From Tipula vernalis (lineage: Eukaryota > Arthropoda > Insecta > Diptera > Tipulidae), in contig OY282558.1 of NCBI GenBank assembly GCA_958295665.1, forward strand, positions 181,514,015-181,578,014: a stretch of DNA of 64,000 nt, read 5' to 3'. Shown here in pieces: positions 40,601-45,399 of this stretch. Under the pieces are notes generated by a model. It was not told where the DNA came from and did no database searches. It was given only the letters and a program-made list of their open reading frames with translations. Positions within the stretch are counted from its first letter, which is position 1. The number at the start of each line of letters is the position of its first letter. The position numbers and the translations under genes are program-made.

Positions 40601-42831
40601 TTGTAGGGGGACCATTTTTGGCTACAGACTGGATCAATCAGTGGACAGGTTCAATCAGTGTTGTTGAAGATTGTGCTTGGGCTTTCAACTCATATGATGT
40701 TTTCATCCAAATTGTTTTTGTCCAAATATACAAACTTTTTTACGTGAGGTTTGGTGTGGAAAGTCGGTTATAGTAAACTTTTGTGATTGATTTACTTTTT
40801 GATTTGAGTATGAAGAAAGCAATTTTTGAGGGATTCTCTTTGTTCTTTCAAGATGAGCCCGAGTAGGGTTCGAAAGCTGACGCTTTGATTGGAGTAATTT
40901 AGGGATGAAGATACTTGAACCAATAAAAAATGCTTTATTAATAAATATTTCAATAACAGAGAAGACAGAGTCAAATTAAATCGAACATTTTTCCAGTCGC
41001 AAATAACCATTCTATAAATTATCTCGGCAAAGGCAATCACTACTAACCAAAGACTTATATACAGAAAGTGAAACTTGATCAATCAATATCAACTTTAAAG
41101 GAGATAGAAATGTATTATCACTGTAACATTATCAACTTGATCCCAATTCCCGGGATTAGAAAAACATCTGTGAACAGAACCCACTATTCAGAAGGAACAT
41201 TTTCTGTATCAGGAAATTTTTGCAATTAAATTAGAGGCCGTCTTATTAATTTTTTTATTCAAAAAATGAATTTGTATATCTGAATTGGAATTGAAAAGAA
41301 AAACTATGAAAACAAAACTTTATTTAATGGCGTTTTTTAGCGAACTACCACTATACGTGCGATTTTATTATAGAATCCATTTTTTTCTTTATAAACACGG
41401 TTTTAACCGGTTAACCGAATTAAGAATTGAAAAACCAGTAAAACCGGTTTTAAAAGAAACACGGTTTGTTGCAAACTCTACTACCACGTTACCACGACTA
41501 TGGTCATTATGGAATGAGTCGAATAATTGATTTTCTATGTAGATCGTATTGGTTTCCGAAAATGAAGGGGAAAGTCGAGTGTTTTATTAAAACATGTTTA
41601 AAGTGTTTATATTTTCAACCGAAATATGAATCTAGAATCTTTTTCCGAAACAAAAGGTAATTTTAAATATATTTTGGTAGCTGCAGATAGTTGTATGCTA
41701 CAAAAGCAACGAATTTCGTGAATTATAATTTATTAAACAATTAAAAATTCATTCGGTTTCATTATTCCATTTAAATTAGTTGCCGAGCGAGGATCATGTT
41801 TTCGATCCAGAGAATTTAAGTATTTTGTTAGTTCTCACGATATTAATCTTATTCTAACCGCAACAGATTCCGCTCAATCTAACGGGCAAGTCGAGAGACA
41901 GAGTAACTCCCTTTCTTCCTATGCTAGCGAAGATGGTAGATATTGATTCAAATAAGGATTGGGATAAAGTTCTCAAAGATTGTGAGTTTGATTTTAATAA
42001 TCCTTTGAATCATTCGATTGAGACGACACTGACTATGGCATTATTTGGAGTAAATCAAATTTAAGAAAACGATACTTACGCCATGAAATCGTGAAAAAAG
42101 TCGTAAAGTCTTCGAAAAGTCGCTGATATATATGGTGCGAATCAAAAACATACTCCGAAATTTAAAGGGCCTTATGCCGCAACACGGGTTTTGCCGAATG
42201 AAAGATATAATTATGAAACTATCCAACATTCCTTACCATGGTGTTTGTGCTCCATTTCACATGAAATCATTGCTGTGGCAACCGAGACGATTGTAGAGTC
42301 AGAAATGGCCGAAAAAGTAGAATCGGTTATTTAGAATTTATTTATTTTTTGAAATAGTGACATCTGTGTTTCGATGATGCCGTTTTATTATTTGATTATA
42401 GTAATATCTTCTCGGAATATAATAGCCTACATAATACATGTAAATGGAATTATTGTATTTTTATGAATAATTAAGTGTGAGAAAGCCATCGAATGAATAT
42501 GGTGTGAATATCCCGTTGTCACTACAATAAATATTTTGGAAAAGTGCGAAATCAATTTTTTCGAAGAAATTTTGGCCATTCCATTCGGCAATTTATCCAA
42601 TTCAACAACGTGGAATAAAATAAATAAATAAATAAATGGTTATAAATTAAATTACAAAAACACTTACCTTCTACTTATGCGATTTTCTTTAATATTACTA
42701 TTTAAATTATTACTATTATTTGTGTCTGGTTGACCCAGTGATATATAGTACAGACATATTAAAATTGTTATAAATGCAAAAAATAATCCTATGCAACGTG
42801 CAGAACCACGTCGAACAATTTTAAACGTCAT
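7862..42831 (-). CDS. alpha-Man-IIb: Golgi alpha-mannosidase II (GH38), spliced gene, five coding exons
   Basis: Join 42831-42668, 32235-32097, 11062-10970, 10902-10708, 10642-7862; about 1123 residues, a normal length for the family. Known role: removal of two mannoses from GlcNAcMan5GlcNAc2 in the medial Golgi during N-glycan maturation. Visible: cytoplasmic tail with Lys/Arg (residues 1-13), one membrane segment (about 14-33), luminal stem with possible N-glycan sites, then the GH38 domain. PHSHNDPGW gives zinc ligands His140 and Asp142; GWSIDPFGHG gives nucleophile Asp254; GDFF gives the acid/base Asp near 451; QHHDAITGT gives zinc ligand His534. All junctions are GT-AG and phases match, including the split Arg codon at exon 1/2. 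The SIDPFGHG and HAWKRWFA-type motifs suggest the insect IIb paralogue; the symbol is less certain than the enzyme. Confidence 0.95.
10708..10902 (-). CDS. alpha-Man-IIb: Mannosidase II exon 4 (first zinc ligands)
   Basis: 195 nt, 65 codons, phase 0 on both sides. It starts VVLVPHSHNDPGW with the zinc ligands His and Asp, and continues to DQAHPTKQR before the GTTAGT donor. Confidence 0.96.
10970..11062 (-). CDS. alpha-Man-IIb: Mannosidase II exon 3
   Basis: 93 nt, exactly 31 codons, flanked by TTTACAG and GTAAAT. It encodes PEWMKAKEYWDKSFEIKYE, the equivalent of the GGVWKQGW-IKY segment of other family members. Phase 0 on both sides. Confidence 0.93.
11249..11384. repeat. Inverted repeat, about 38-bp arms
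   Basis: TCGAATTCTTTCAGACTAAA...GATCTCGAGC at 11250-11287 is matched in reverse by GCTCGAGCTCAG...AAAGAATTCGACAT at 11344-11383, with a spacer of about 55 bp. It could be a small foldback element or MITE; no clear target duplication was seen. Confidence 0.6.
11385..11930. other. Spacer with a short direct repeat
   Basis: A G-run at about 11393-11401 is followed by two copies of ATCGTCTAGCTTGTTAAT (11403 and 11428). The rest is AT-rich with no recognisable gene. Confidence 0.5.
12135..13340 (+). pseudogene. I-like LINE ORF1 (nucleic-acid-binding, zinc knuckles)
   Basis: It starts MAETEMIIDEGDKEEFKGF at 12135 and is broken by a stop at about 12268 and a frameshift before 12441. The clearest part is 12441-12881, with an RNA-binding-like fold region and CCHC knuckles CKKCLLYGHTQKHC and CINCAEPDHIKTTC. 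A third finger, CYYCGENHVTNNFIC, follows a stop at 12879-12881. A Lys/Glu-rich coiled tail ends at 13340. Role by family: RNP formation. Confidence 0.72.
13346..16746 (+). pseudogene. I-like LINE ORF2: endonuclease, reverse transcriptase, RNase H
   Basis: The start MHNKINILQLNIRSLN is the usual AP-endonuclease opening; GDINAHHSNWE and TDHLPIRI follow after an in-frame stop near 13703. The RT shows TDIEKAFDRVN (about 14827), LPQGKPLSPDLFNIY and LLQYADDFLIII (about 15088). The RNase H lies at about 15950-16310 with YTDGSIINYKRGIG, ETIALLEA, TDSLSACKSL and PSHIEIPGNDQADVAAK. Several stops and frameshifts (about 13703, 14164, 14605, 15186, 15445) make it non-coding. A zinc-knuckle-like CEECNTRED tail is visible near 16605. 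Confidence 0.82.
16751..16779 (+). repeat. Left terminal inverted repeat of the 4.16-kb DNA transposon
   Basis: CAGAAGCTATAAGGCCTAAC and the following TCCAC match the right end at 20877-20903 exactly in reverse complement. Confidence 0.85.
17750..18195 (-). pseudogene. BED-type zinc-finger protein encoded antisense inside the DNA transposon
   Basis: Minus-strand frame from about 18195: FKKWVKKKVDPIRNYFSL, then FCNVCRIGISNNQVSHMRHH and VKHSHPDTY. The W...YF lead plus C-x2-C...H-x-H spacing resembles a BED finger. A one-base shift near 17890 joins it to a Lys/Ala/Ser-rich tail (LKKIIGPVAKALDTTINAAT...) that stops near 17750. There is no ATG at the front; a TTTTAG acceptor-like site lies near 18200, so an upstream exon is possible. 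It faces away from the transposase-like gene. Probably an accessory DNA-binding protein of the element. Confidence 0.6.
18594..20528 (+). pseudogene. DDE-like transposase of the DNA transposon, frameshifted
   Basis: Recognisable blocks in order: acidic N-terminus (YSDSSSDSEKENVDSN), GRKRTRDPKKWKRNIMKQ, Cys motif CYCRLNCNQKI, CKKIF|KETYQISDHRIE across a frameshift near 19115, zinc motif CQICDALQ, FDLEKALAFPKLSTSVAYY (Asp), MYVWPETEGSRGSQEISSC, MYSDACTGQNRN (Asp), GHSYLPNDSDFAIIE (Asp/Glu), and a C-terminal part to 20528. Breaks: frameshifts near 18935 and 19115, stops near 19923 and 20076. The block pattern is that of widespread insect proteins labelled DUF7869 or uncharacterised; the RNase-H-like DDE reading is inference. 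Confidence 0.65.
20877..20910 (-). repeat. Right terminal inverted repeat of the 4.16-kb DNA transposon
   Basis: GTGGAGTTAGGCCTTATAGC then TTCTGACCC; the reverse complement equals the left end apart from four extra bases next to the terminus. Confidence 0.85.
20915..21693. other. Unassigned sequence between the DNA transposon and the Gypsy LTR
   Basis: A TATA-like TCTATATAAAATT occurs at about 21580 on the plus strand. CAAAATTTCAGGGCGAGAGG at about 21134 looks like part of a dispersed repeat. No gene was recognised. It may include the 3' end of the I-like LINE, but I could not show that. Confidence 0.4.
21694..22072 (-). repeat. 3' LTR of the Gypsy element
   Basis: On the minus strand it starts TGATATCTGAATTTATC right after a purine-rich tract and ends CGCGCCGGTCA, giving 379 bp with TG...CA ends. 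AATAAA-like motifs lie inside. The 5' LTR is not in the window, so this is deduced from one copy. Confidence 0.6.
22073..22090 (-). promoter_or_regulatory. Polypurine tract of the Gypsy element
   Basis: CGAGGAGGAGAGT on the minus strand, directly before the LTR start and after the end of pol. Confidence 0.6.
22149..23544 (-). pseudogene. Gypsy integrase, broken
   Basis: The zinc-finger region shows HSTHFGVNRMK and CQLCQSNQ. The core shows VHIDFAGPYKG (Asp), VVSDHGTQFTSC (Asp) and TNGLAERYVRTIKNKL (Glu), so the catalytic triad can be traced. A frameshift near 23110 and a stop after YKKGAP (about 22895) break it. A GPF-like tail (FGRILSKDGTRHYSI, DDGRIWHRYVGQIR) and an acidic Ser/Thr-rich C-terminus ending RKSNRNRKPVNK complete the protein at 22149, as in Mag/K02A2.6-like Gypsy elements. 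Confidence 0.83.
23591..25133 (-). pseudogene. Gypsy protease remnant, reverse transcriptase and RNase H
   Basis: About 509 residues are continuous, starting inside the protease (NILGYIQTN...GHPLLGRQWM). The RT motif A reads KINLTKAYLQL where KIDL is expected: the catalytic Asp is Asn (AAT at about 24509). Motif B YGVASSPAIWQ and motif C VVFLDDI are present. The RNase H has ATDASSYGVGAVL, GDKEAYAII and LQVDNKPL. The frame stops after QNFSRC near 23591, just short of the integrase. Upstream the protease active site is missing. Confidence 0.85.
25134..25430 (-). other. Unassigned frame upstream of the truncated Gypsy pol
   Basis: A frame from 25400 to 25167 encodes a short basic peptide (TSITISKKNRFATDLPPIV). 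It could be remaining Gag or protease sequence. No zinc knuckle or active site was seen. Confidence 0.25.
25431..26180. other. AT-rich spacer
   Basis: No recognised gene, TIR or tandem array was seen. Confidence 0.5.
26190..27040 (+). mobile_element. GC-richer insert with AATAAC-type tail, probable LINE or SINE 3' part
   Basis: Base composition rises to about half G+C against about a third around it. Near the left edge a direct repeat TAGATTAAT(G/C)TACCAGCTCCGTAAC occurs twice (26296-26354). The right edge ends in AATAATAACAATAACAAC (about 27022-27039), like the simple-repeat tail of a non-LTR element, and sits inside the RNase H frame of the next Gypsy fragment. No reverse transcriptase is visible; the family is unknown. 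Confidence 0.5.
27041..27720 (-). pseudogene. Gypsy (17.6-like) reverse transcriptase/RNase H fragment
   Basis: Minus strand: RFPESLKDEVNKQVDKMLNE, INSPWNFLLIVPKKF, RLVVGFHRLNKIT, FPLPNITEILDQLGK, MYFTTLDFSNGYHQ (motif A Asp present), then a gap and NDYAIGAILSQD, LPISFASRLLNDAERNYHTV (RNase H). Stops at about 27660 and a deletion covering motifs B and C make it a remnant. The insert at 26190-27040 breaks it right after NYHTV. No continuation was found further left. Confidence 0.82.
27721..28340. repeat. Three diverged tandem copies, about 150-180 bp
   Basis: AATCCAAGCCAAAATT starts each copy at about 27917, 28067 and 28245, and CTATAAATGCGTTTAGTATTA recurs in each (about 27976, 28151, 28317). 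Spacings are about 150 and 178 bp. It lies directly upstream of the Gypsy fragment and may be duplicated leader or gag sequence; not recognised. Confidence 0.6.
28341..28760 (+). other. AT-rich stretch with an unrecognised 75-codon frame (28528-28755)
   Basis: The frame encodes LLTTSKNIPVMYIEKNALNI and ends LPLYHAQF just before the mariner. No domain was recognised. It could be chance. Confidence 0.2.
28761..30039 (+). mobile_element. mariner transposon (irritans-like), decayed
   Basis: About 1.28 kb, the normal size. TIRs of about 50 bp: left TGAATCAAAATGTCTTGCAA then TATCATATGAAAAAA, right the reverse complement of GAATCAAAATGTCTTGCAAT ATCATAGG. TA dinucleotides flank both ends (28759-28760 and 30040-30041). 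It lies in mannosidase intron 2, opposite to the gene. Confidence 0.9.
28925..29973 (+). pseudogene. mariner transposase, two disruptions and a lost catalytic Asp
   Basis: Starts MYEIEYRAVIKFFCKDG with the helix-turn-helix region and GRP motif (DDNRPGRPAD). It stops at TGA 29156 and resumes; TGDETWIHNWDPESK gives the first catalytic Asp; the frame shifts near 29615. The second block reads LLHNNSPVHKA where HDN is usual, so the second Asp is Asn. SPDLAPSDYFLFP supplies the third Asp (D34D). Total span equals a 345-residue family member. Confidence 0.9.
30042..30740. repeat. Spacer containing one copy of the repeat family also found at 45.4-46.1 kb
   Basis: 30380-30530 reads TTTTGATGAAATCCGA, GATGGGATTCTAAAATGATT and GCGCGTACCGTTACACACTTTATTTTT, closely resembling the end of the array at 46010-46140. 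The rest is AT-rich with no gene. Confidence 0.5.
30747..30980. mobile_element. 234-bp palindromic MITE
   Basis: Arms of about 58 bp nearly identical in inverse: GGGGCCTATTCTCGAATT then CCACATCCATTTTCCACATG and GACATCTGTCAAA. Flanks give a 3-bp duplication CAG (30744-30746 and 30981-30983), or CCAGG if the TIR is read as GGGCCTATT. No coding capacity. The TIR style suggests a Harbinger/ISL2EU-like origin, unproven. Confidence 0.8.
30984..31500. other. AT-rich spacer
   Basis: No gene or repeat structure recognised. Confidence 0.45.
31500..31715 (-). pseudogene. Tigger/pogo-type transposase fragment (DDE_1 domain)
   Basis: Minus strand: CKTAFNLFMDNEKTCPGYKF then SKDHHTLLLGGNAEGDFKIK and PMLVFRVENPKALKHVRLSLI. 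This is the middle of a pogo/Tigger transposase (T-PG-K-SKDR-TLL-GNA-GD-K-KPL). No TIRs were found around it. Confidence 0.75.
31716..32096. other. Intron sequence before exon 2
   Basis: AT-rich with an A-run at 31876-31890. Nothing recognised. Confidence 0.4.
32097..32235 (-). CDS. alpha-Man-IIb: Mannosidase II exon 2 (luminal stem)
   Basis: 139 nt between TTTCAG and GTAGGT; one base completes the split codon, then exactly 46 codons follow. It encodes SINTSSWLNILDTSNF and CVVLQNRPTNITTSDEYSKF, matching the stem just before the catalytic domain of MAN2 enzymes. It is isolated between two transposon-filled introns of 21 and 10.4 kb. Confidence 0.9.
32340..32490 (+). repeat. Short degenerate repeat with ACAAAATTCCGAGA motif
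   Basis: Five diverged copies of a 15-22-bp motif (ACAAAATTCCGAGA, CAAAATTCCGAGATG, CAAAATTCTGAGAG, CAAAATCCAGAGA, CAAAATCCAGAAA). No gene. Confidence 0.5.
32612..34050. repeat. Large imperfect inverted repeat (foldback-like)
   Basis: The left arm 32612-32885 and right arm 33590-34050 match in reverse: TTGGTATCGT(T/A)AT, AAATAAAATAATCCC, CCAAACCGCCGCC, GAAATTCTAACATTCA(T/C)AGA, CCGCTTAGCAT and TTATGTAG(C/A)TTCCTTT. The right arm holds a direct duplication of the TGCTAAGCGGCTTTRGGGAG block (about 33680 and 33792). The loop contains an unassigned 104-codon frame (33027-33341). Confidence 0.65.
34051..35925. other. Unassigned intron sequence with a 15-G run
   Basis: A run of G lies at about 35780-35794. 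TGAATGAATTATGCGTGATG near 35620 and other segments look like decayed repeats. A Phe-Arg-Pro-Ile-Ser-Leu reading near 34494 on the plus strand recalls a LINE RT but is too short to call. No gene. Confidence 0.35.
35930..36700 (+). pseudogene. R1-like LINE reverse transcriptase remnant
   Basis: Plus strand across several frames: VLGVFLDVSGVFHN (motif A, Asp kept), CPQGSTVGPHLWDLIFNSSL (motif B), FANNKVI where a Y/F-A-D-D is expected, KTVKWLGVDFDETYGITSHV, then TNRFVLNNAIPIDIALEEG. These are R1-group patterns. Stops and frameshifts are frequent and the catalytic DD is gone. Confidence 0.72.
36795..37066 (+). pseudogene. Gypsy Gag zinc knuckle and protease remnant
   Basis: CSNCNQTGHRSLNCP at 36801-36845 is a CCHC knuckle, and a frame follows with IVLDTASPINIISASCIP: a retroviral-type protease site where D-T-G has become D-T-A. 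It stops near 37066. Confidence 0.7.
37480..38235 (+). pseudogene. Gypsy reverse transcriptase/RNase H remnant
   Basis: Readable pieces: FKELNKITVKDRFPLRRIDD, YTAFVTPLRG, YLKTPFRLCNASTIFHRFTN, FLAYDISKDGIRPTKR and VPFKIVTDCLLFKQTLAK. Motif A and the YxDD motif are lost. Several stops and frameshifts. It ends where the hAT element begins. Confidence 0.72.
38530..41290 (+). pseudogene. hAT transposase, decayed and interrupted
   Basis: Pieces in order: FGLIRIHGSCDLYKTRELID, KNHIVSTTCDGTSISVKFG, CRNHGILLALQTFYIKKS, DSKTRWNTLLLM, LKDVCDTLSSVHVAVEALGW, FMLKKIYQ, RRNINLISLAKYLKDPKT, then the C-terminal dimerisation start KSTTTDSE at 39668. After the nested element it resumes GTFSVSGNFCN and IRGRLINFF from 41195. 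The family signature T-S-DSERAFSVAGN is thus split exactly at the nested insertion. Many stops. Confidence 0.75.
39669..41186. mobile_element. 1.5-kb hAT-type element nested in the hAT transposase (third hAT)
   Basis: TIRs TAGTGGGTCC / TAGTGGGTTC, with CCCGGGAATT and AATCCCGGG subterminal motifs at both ends (39680-39765 and 41142-41160). Flanking 8-bp duplication CTCAGAAG (39661-39668) and TTCAGAAG (41187-41194), one mismatch. Removing the element and one duplication rejoins the hAT reading frame. Inside, a 112-codon frame (40438-40773) is unrecognised; no transposase, so non-autonomous. Confidence 0.82.
41481..42333 (+). pseudogene. Gypsy integrase remnant
   Basis: RYHDYGHYGMSRIIDFLCRS then YWFPKMKGKVECF and CLKCLYFQPKY form the zinc finger (H-H-C-C). 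The core is traceable as ERGSCFRSREFKYFV, ILTATDSAQSNGQVER, and the C-terminal part as KHTPKFKGPYAATRVLPNER. The frame is broken by many stops. It ends at TAG about 42333. Confidence 0.76.
42334..42667 (+). other. Possible Gypsy 3' LTR region and exon 1 flank
   Basis: TGACATCTGTGTTTCG follows pol closely, and (AATA)n-like AATAAATAAATAAATAAATGG lies near 42621. No second LTR copy was found to confirm it. Confidence 0.35.
42668..42831 (-). CDS. alpha-Man-IIb: Mannosidase II exon 1 (start codon, tail, membrane anchor)
   Basis: ATG at 42831 gives MTFKIVRRGSARC followed by a hydrophobic stretch from IGLFFAFITILICLYYI, a type II membrane-anchor layout. The exon ends in phase 2 (AG) before GTAAGTG. 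The next exon supplies the A of an Arg codon. The ATG is the only one upstream of the anchor in this frame. Confidence 0.88.
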
Positions 42832-43470
42832 GTTGTTTCATTTAATTAATTAGGTAAATTATTAATAATTAAACTAAAATAAAATTATGCGCACTATTTT
42901 ATTATTTATAAGCTTGATTTGTGTTATTTAATTAAATTATAAATTGACTATTAAAGCATTTTAAATTCACTTCACCGGAACATGTTACACCGCTTTTGCG
43001 ACCGTGATAAATTATCAATATTAGTTTGGTATTTAAATTTGACTCGAATCGAGATCACCATGTTTAGGACACATAATTTTCCAACTGCAATAAAATTGTC
43101 TTGTGCATATTCACTGTAAATAGAATAATAAAATAAATCGTTACTAAAAGAATTTTATCGATTTTATAATATTTTGGTGAGAAAGGATCTTTTGCTCGTT
43201 GAAAAAAAATCGTATAAAAACAAACTAAAAAATGAAATAATAAATATTTTGGACTACTAGACTTATGTATATTTGAATAATGTCAGAAGCACATAAGACA
43301 ACACCATCTTGGGAAATTTCAATTTTTAATAAGAAAAAATTCCAAAATTTAATTTAATTTAACCAATTTTGCGGAGTACGTAATTATTTAAAACCAACAT
43401 GAATCTTACGGAAACAATCTGCAACAGTTTTAACTAACGTCTTAAGATAAAATCAAAATCCAGAGGTTAG
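42832..43470. other. 5' flank of the mannosidase gene, AT-rich
   Basis: The first 150 bp upstream of the ATG are AT-rich; a less AT-rich patch with CACGGTCGCAAAAGCGGTG (minus strand, about 42988-43010) could be near the transcription start, but no TATA or initiator can be assigned with confidence. Confidence 0.3.
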
Positions 43471-43735
43471 CATCCAATTCAGCCCTTTCCACGAACAAAA
43501 TCAGGACTGTAGTTGAGCTTAATGCCAGCATATCAACAGTTCGTTCAGCAATTCTAAATGCCCCATTTTTAAAATTCAAAAAGCTACAAACAAACACCAC
43601 TATACCCGGCACGCAAGCAACAAAGGTTGCAATTCGCAAAGCAGCACATGACTTGGAATGTGTAACCTGGAATGACTAACAACAAGTGTTTTTTTCGGAT
43701 GAAAAAAAGTTTAACTTGGATGGGCAAGATGGATA
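43471..43735 (+). pseudogene. Tc1-type transposase fragment
   Basis: Plus strand: RTVVELNASISTVRSAILNA then PFLKFKKLQT and, after a stop, QQVFFSDEKKFNLDGQDG. The last block is the first catalytic-Asp region of Tc1/Tc3 transposases (W-V-FSDE-K-FNLDGPDG). Everything downstream is missing. Confidence 0.75.
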
Positions 43736-44300
43736 GAATTCTGATAATTAGTAATTTGCCATTAAGATTTCTTTACGACATTTAATATCAAGAGAATTTA
43801 TTACTCAGTGCGAGTTTACGACCATTTTCTGAAGAAAAATTTTCAGCAGATTCAATATATTTTATATGTAATACAAAAGAATTATGTTCGGAAGGGAAAA
43901 TTTGTTTACGAAATAGACTGCGTCGATTGGTTGCCTATTGAAAGTTTTTCATCAGAAAATGGTCGTAAACTCGCACTCAGAAATAATACCTTTAAAGGCG
44001 TTTTTATTAAAGCAATTCACAAATAAAGTATCGATAAACATATCGTTGAAATTTCAATCAATAAAACGTCACACAAATAATTTATATTTCAAAGCTTACT
44101 AGATATATTTTATTTTTAAATGTTGACGATATTATTTGCTACCAGCAAAGTATTTTATGTAAATCTGAATTCCATGTTACACGGTTGCCTATTCATTATA
44201 TCTTAAAGATGTCTTAACCGTAGAAAAATATTTGTTTCTTTCACACTATTAAGCTTTGAGTTTTGGTAGAGTTGATTTTTAAATCATTTTCAGAGGTACA
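43736..44300. other. Spacer with an unrecognised 72-codon frame (43808-44026)
   Basis: Frame encodes FVYEIDCVDWLPIESFSSEN and NNTFKGVFIKAIHK; no domain recognised. Confidence 0.25.
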
Positions 44301-44319
44301 TTTACATATCGACTCAATA

Positions 44320-44575
44320 TCTCTGTTTAAGTTCTAAATTAAAGAATTAATATTGGACAACTTATCACACGGAGCCATTTGAAAATCATCAGCCTAAAGA
44401 AGATACTTCGAAGTGTAATAAACAAAACTGGTCCCAGCACAGAACCTTGCGGCACTTCAGACAGAACTGGTAACCTTATTGATACTGTACTAGTATGAAC
44501 TTTTAGCGTACCAGTAACCAGTAACATTTTGTCGTTAATCCTATCAAATGCGTTATAGACAGCGAAAGTCACTAC
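44320..44575 (-). pseudogene. LINE reverse transcriptase fragment (Jockey/CR1 type)
   Basis: Minus strand: NAFDRINDKMLL (end of motif A), then SEVPQGSVLGPVLFI (motif B) and, in a shifted frame, ADDFQMAPCDKLSN (motif C). An internal deletion removes the region between A and B. Confidence 0.75.
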
Positions 44576-44995
44576 AACATGATGTTTTCATACTGTCTAA
44601 ATTGCAGTGTCTGTACTATAATGCTCTATATTATAAGCCGATTGTTATTTGCTTACTTAACAAGTCCTTTACATCCAAGTGTTCCATAGTTACTTCGGTC
44701 TCAAAAGGCCTAAGTATTGAAATCCTGTCAAAAATGATCAAAAATTTGGTTGGTCCAAAACCACTTTTCTCGACATGTCCGTCCGTCTGTCTGTTTGTCT
44801 GTACCCATGGTATCTCGAGAACGGCTTGCTCGATTTAGAATTTTTTTTACCAATCTGTTTCTATGGTCAAGGCCGAGATTTGAAAAGCTTTTGGAACTTG
44901 TGCATCAAGAGGGTCGGGTACCTGCCATACGAATTGACCCAAAATACCCGGTTACAGAAATATTTACCAATCTTTTATATATGCTGATTTGAATA
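44576..44995. other. Unassigned repeat-like sequence with GTCCGTCTGTCTGT motif
   Basis: TGTCCGTCCGTCTGTCTGTT followed by TATCTCGAGAACGGCT at 44777-44825 is a combination I have seen in insect repeats; family not assigned. No gene. Confidence 0.35.
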
Positions 44996-45240
44996 TTGAG
45001 TTGGGTATTGAGTTTGGGGTTGAGTTGAAAGTTAAGTTAGGGGTCAATTTGCGGGTTGAGTTCAAGTTGAGATGGAGTTGAGTTGGAGTTGGGTTAAGAT
45101 ATAGTGAGCAGTTCACCAATTTTTTATATATGCTGGTTTGAAGATTGAGTTGAAAGAGAGTTTGCGGTTGAGTTGGGGGCCGTTTGCGGGTTGAATTGGG
45201 GTTGAGATGGTATTGGACCAGTGTTTAGTGAGCTGTTGAG
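44996..45240 (+). repeat. TTGAGTTGG-rich degenerate minisatellite, first block
   Basis: Repeated TTGAGTTGGG, TTGAGTTGAA, TTGGGGTTGAG-like words of 8-14 bp. Related to the block at 47310-47780. Confidence 0.65.
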
Positions 45241-45399
45241 CAATCTATAAAATAAAGTGAGTGTTAATATATATAGTAGGTACATCATATATGTATGATA
45301 TTTAAACAAAGCCACACGACTTGAACTTGACCGATTTCAACCAAATCTACCCAAATATTGTTTAAGACTTAAGAAAGGTCACTGTTAATATATCAAACT

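Larger units (their letters stand above)
38248..41480 (+). mobile_element. hAT transposon inserted in the Gypsy element (second hAT)
   Basis: The transposase runs on the plus strand (38560-39668, continued at 41195). Both ends carry CCGGTTTT/AACCGG-rich subterminal sequence, as in the 51-57 kb hAT, and the right end reads TTGCAAACTCTA. The left end is placed at TATGTTTTAACACACCGG by comparison. No matching 8-bp duplication was found, so the left edge is approximate. Confidence 0.65.
36790..42333 (+). mobile_element. Gypsy-type retrotransposon, decayed, split by nested hAT elements
   Basis: Plus-strand order: Gag zinc knuckle and protease (36795-37066), RT and RNase H (about 37500-38235), gap filled by hAT elements (38248-41480), integrase (41481-42333). 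Some sequence is missing on both sides of the hAT. The LTR may follow at 42340-42630. Confidence 0.78.
32236..42667 (-). other. Mannosidase II intron 1, 10.4 kb, transposon-filled
   Basis: Donor GTAAGTG at 42667 and acceptor TTTCAG at 32236 are intact and join in phase. Contents: foldback-like repeat, R1 remnant, and Gypsy with nested hAT elements, listed separately. Confidence 0.85.

Noticed and set aside
38240..41488. 8-bp target duplication for the second hAT
   Set aside because: ATGGGAAA on the left and CTACCACG on the right do not match; the left edge or the duplication has decayed, so none is claimed.
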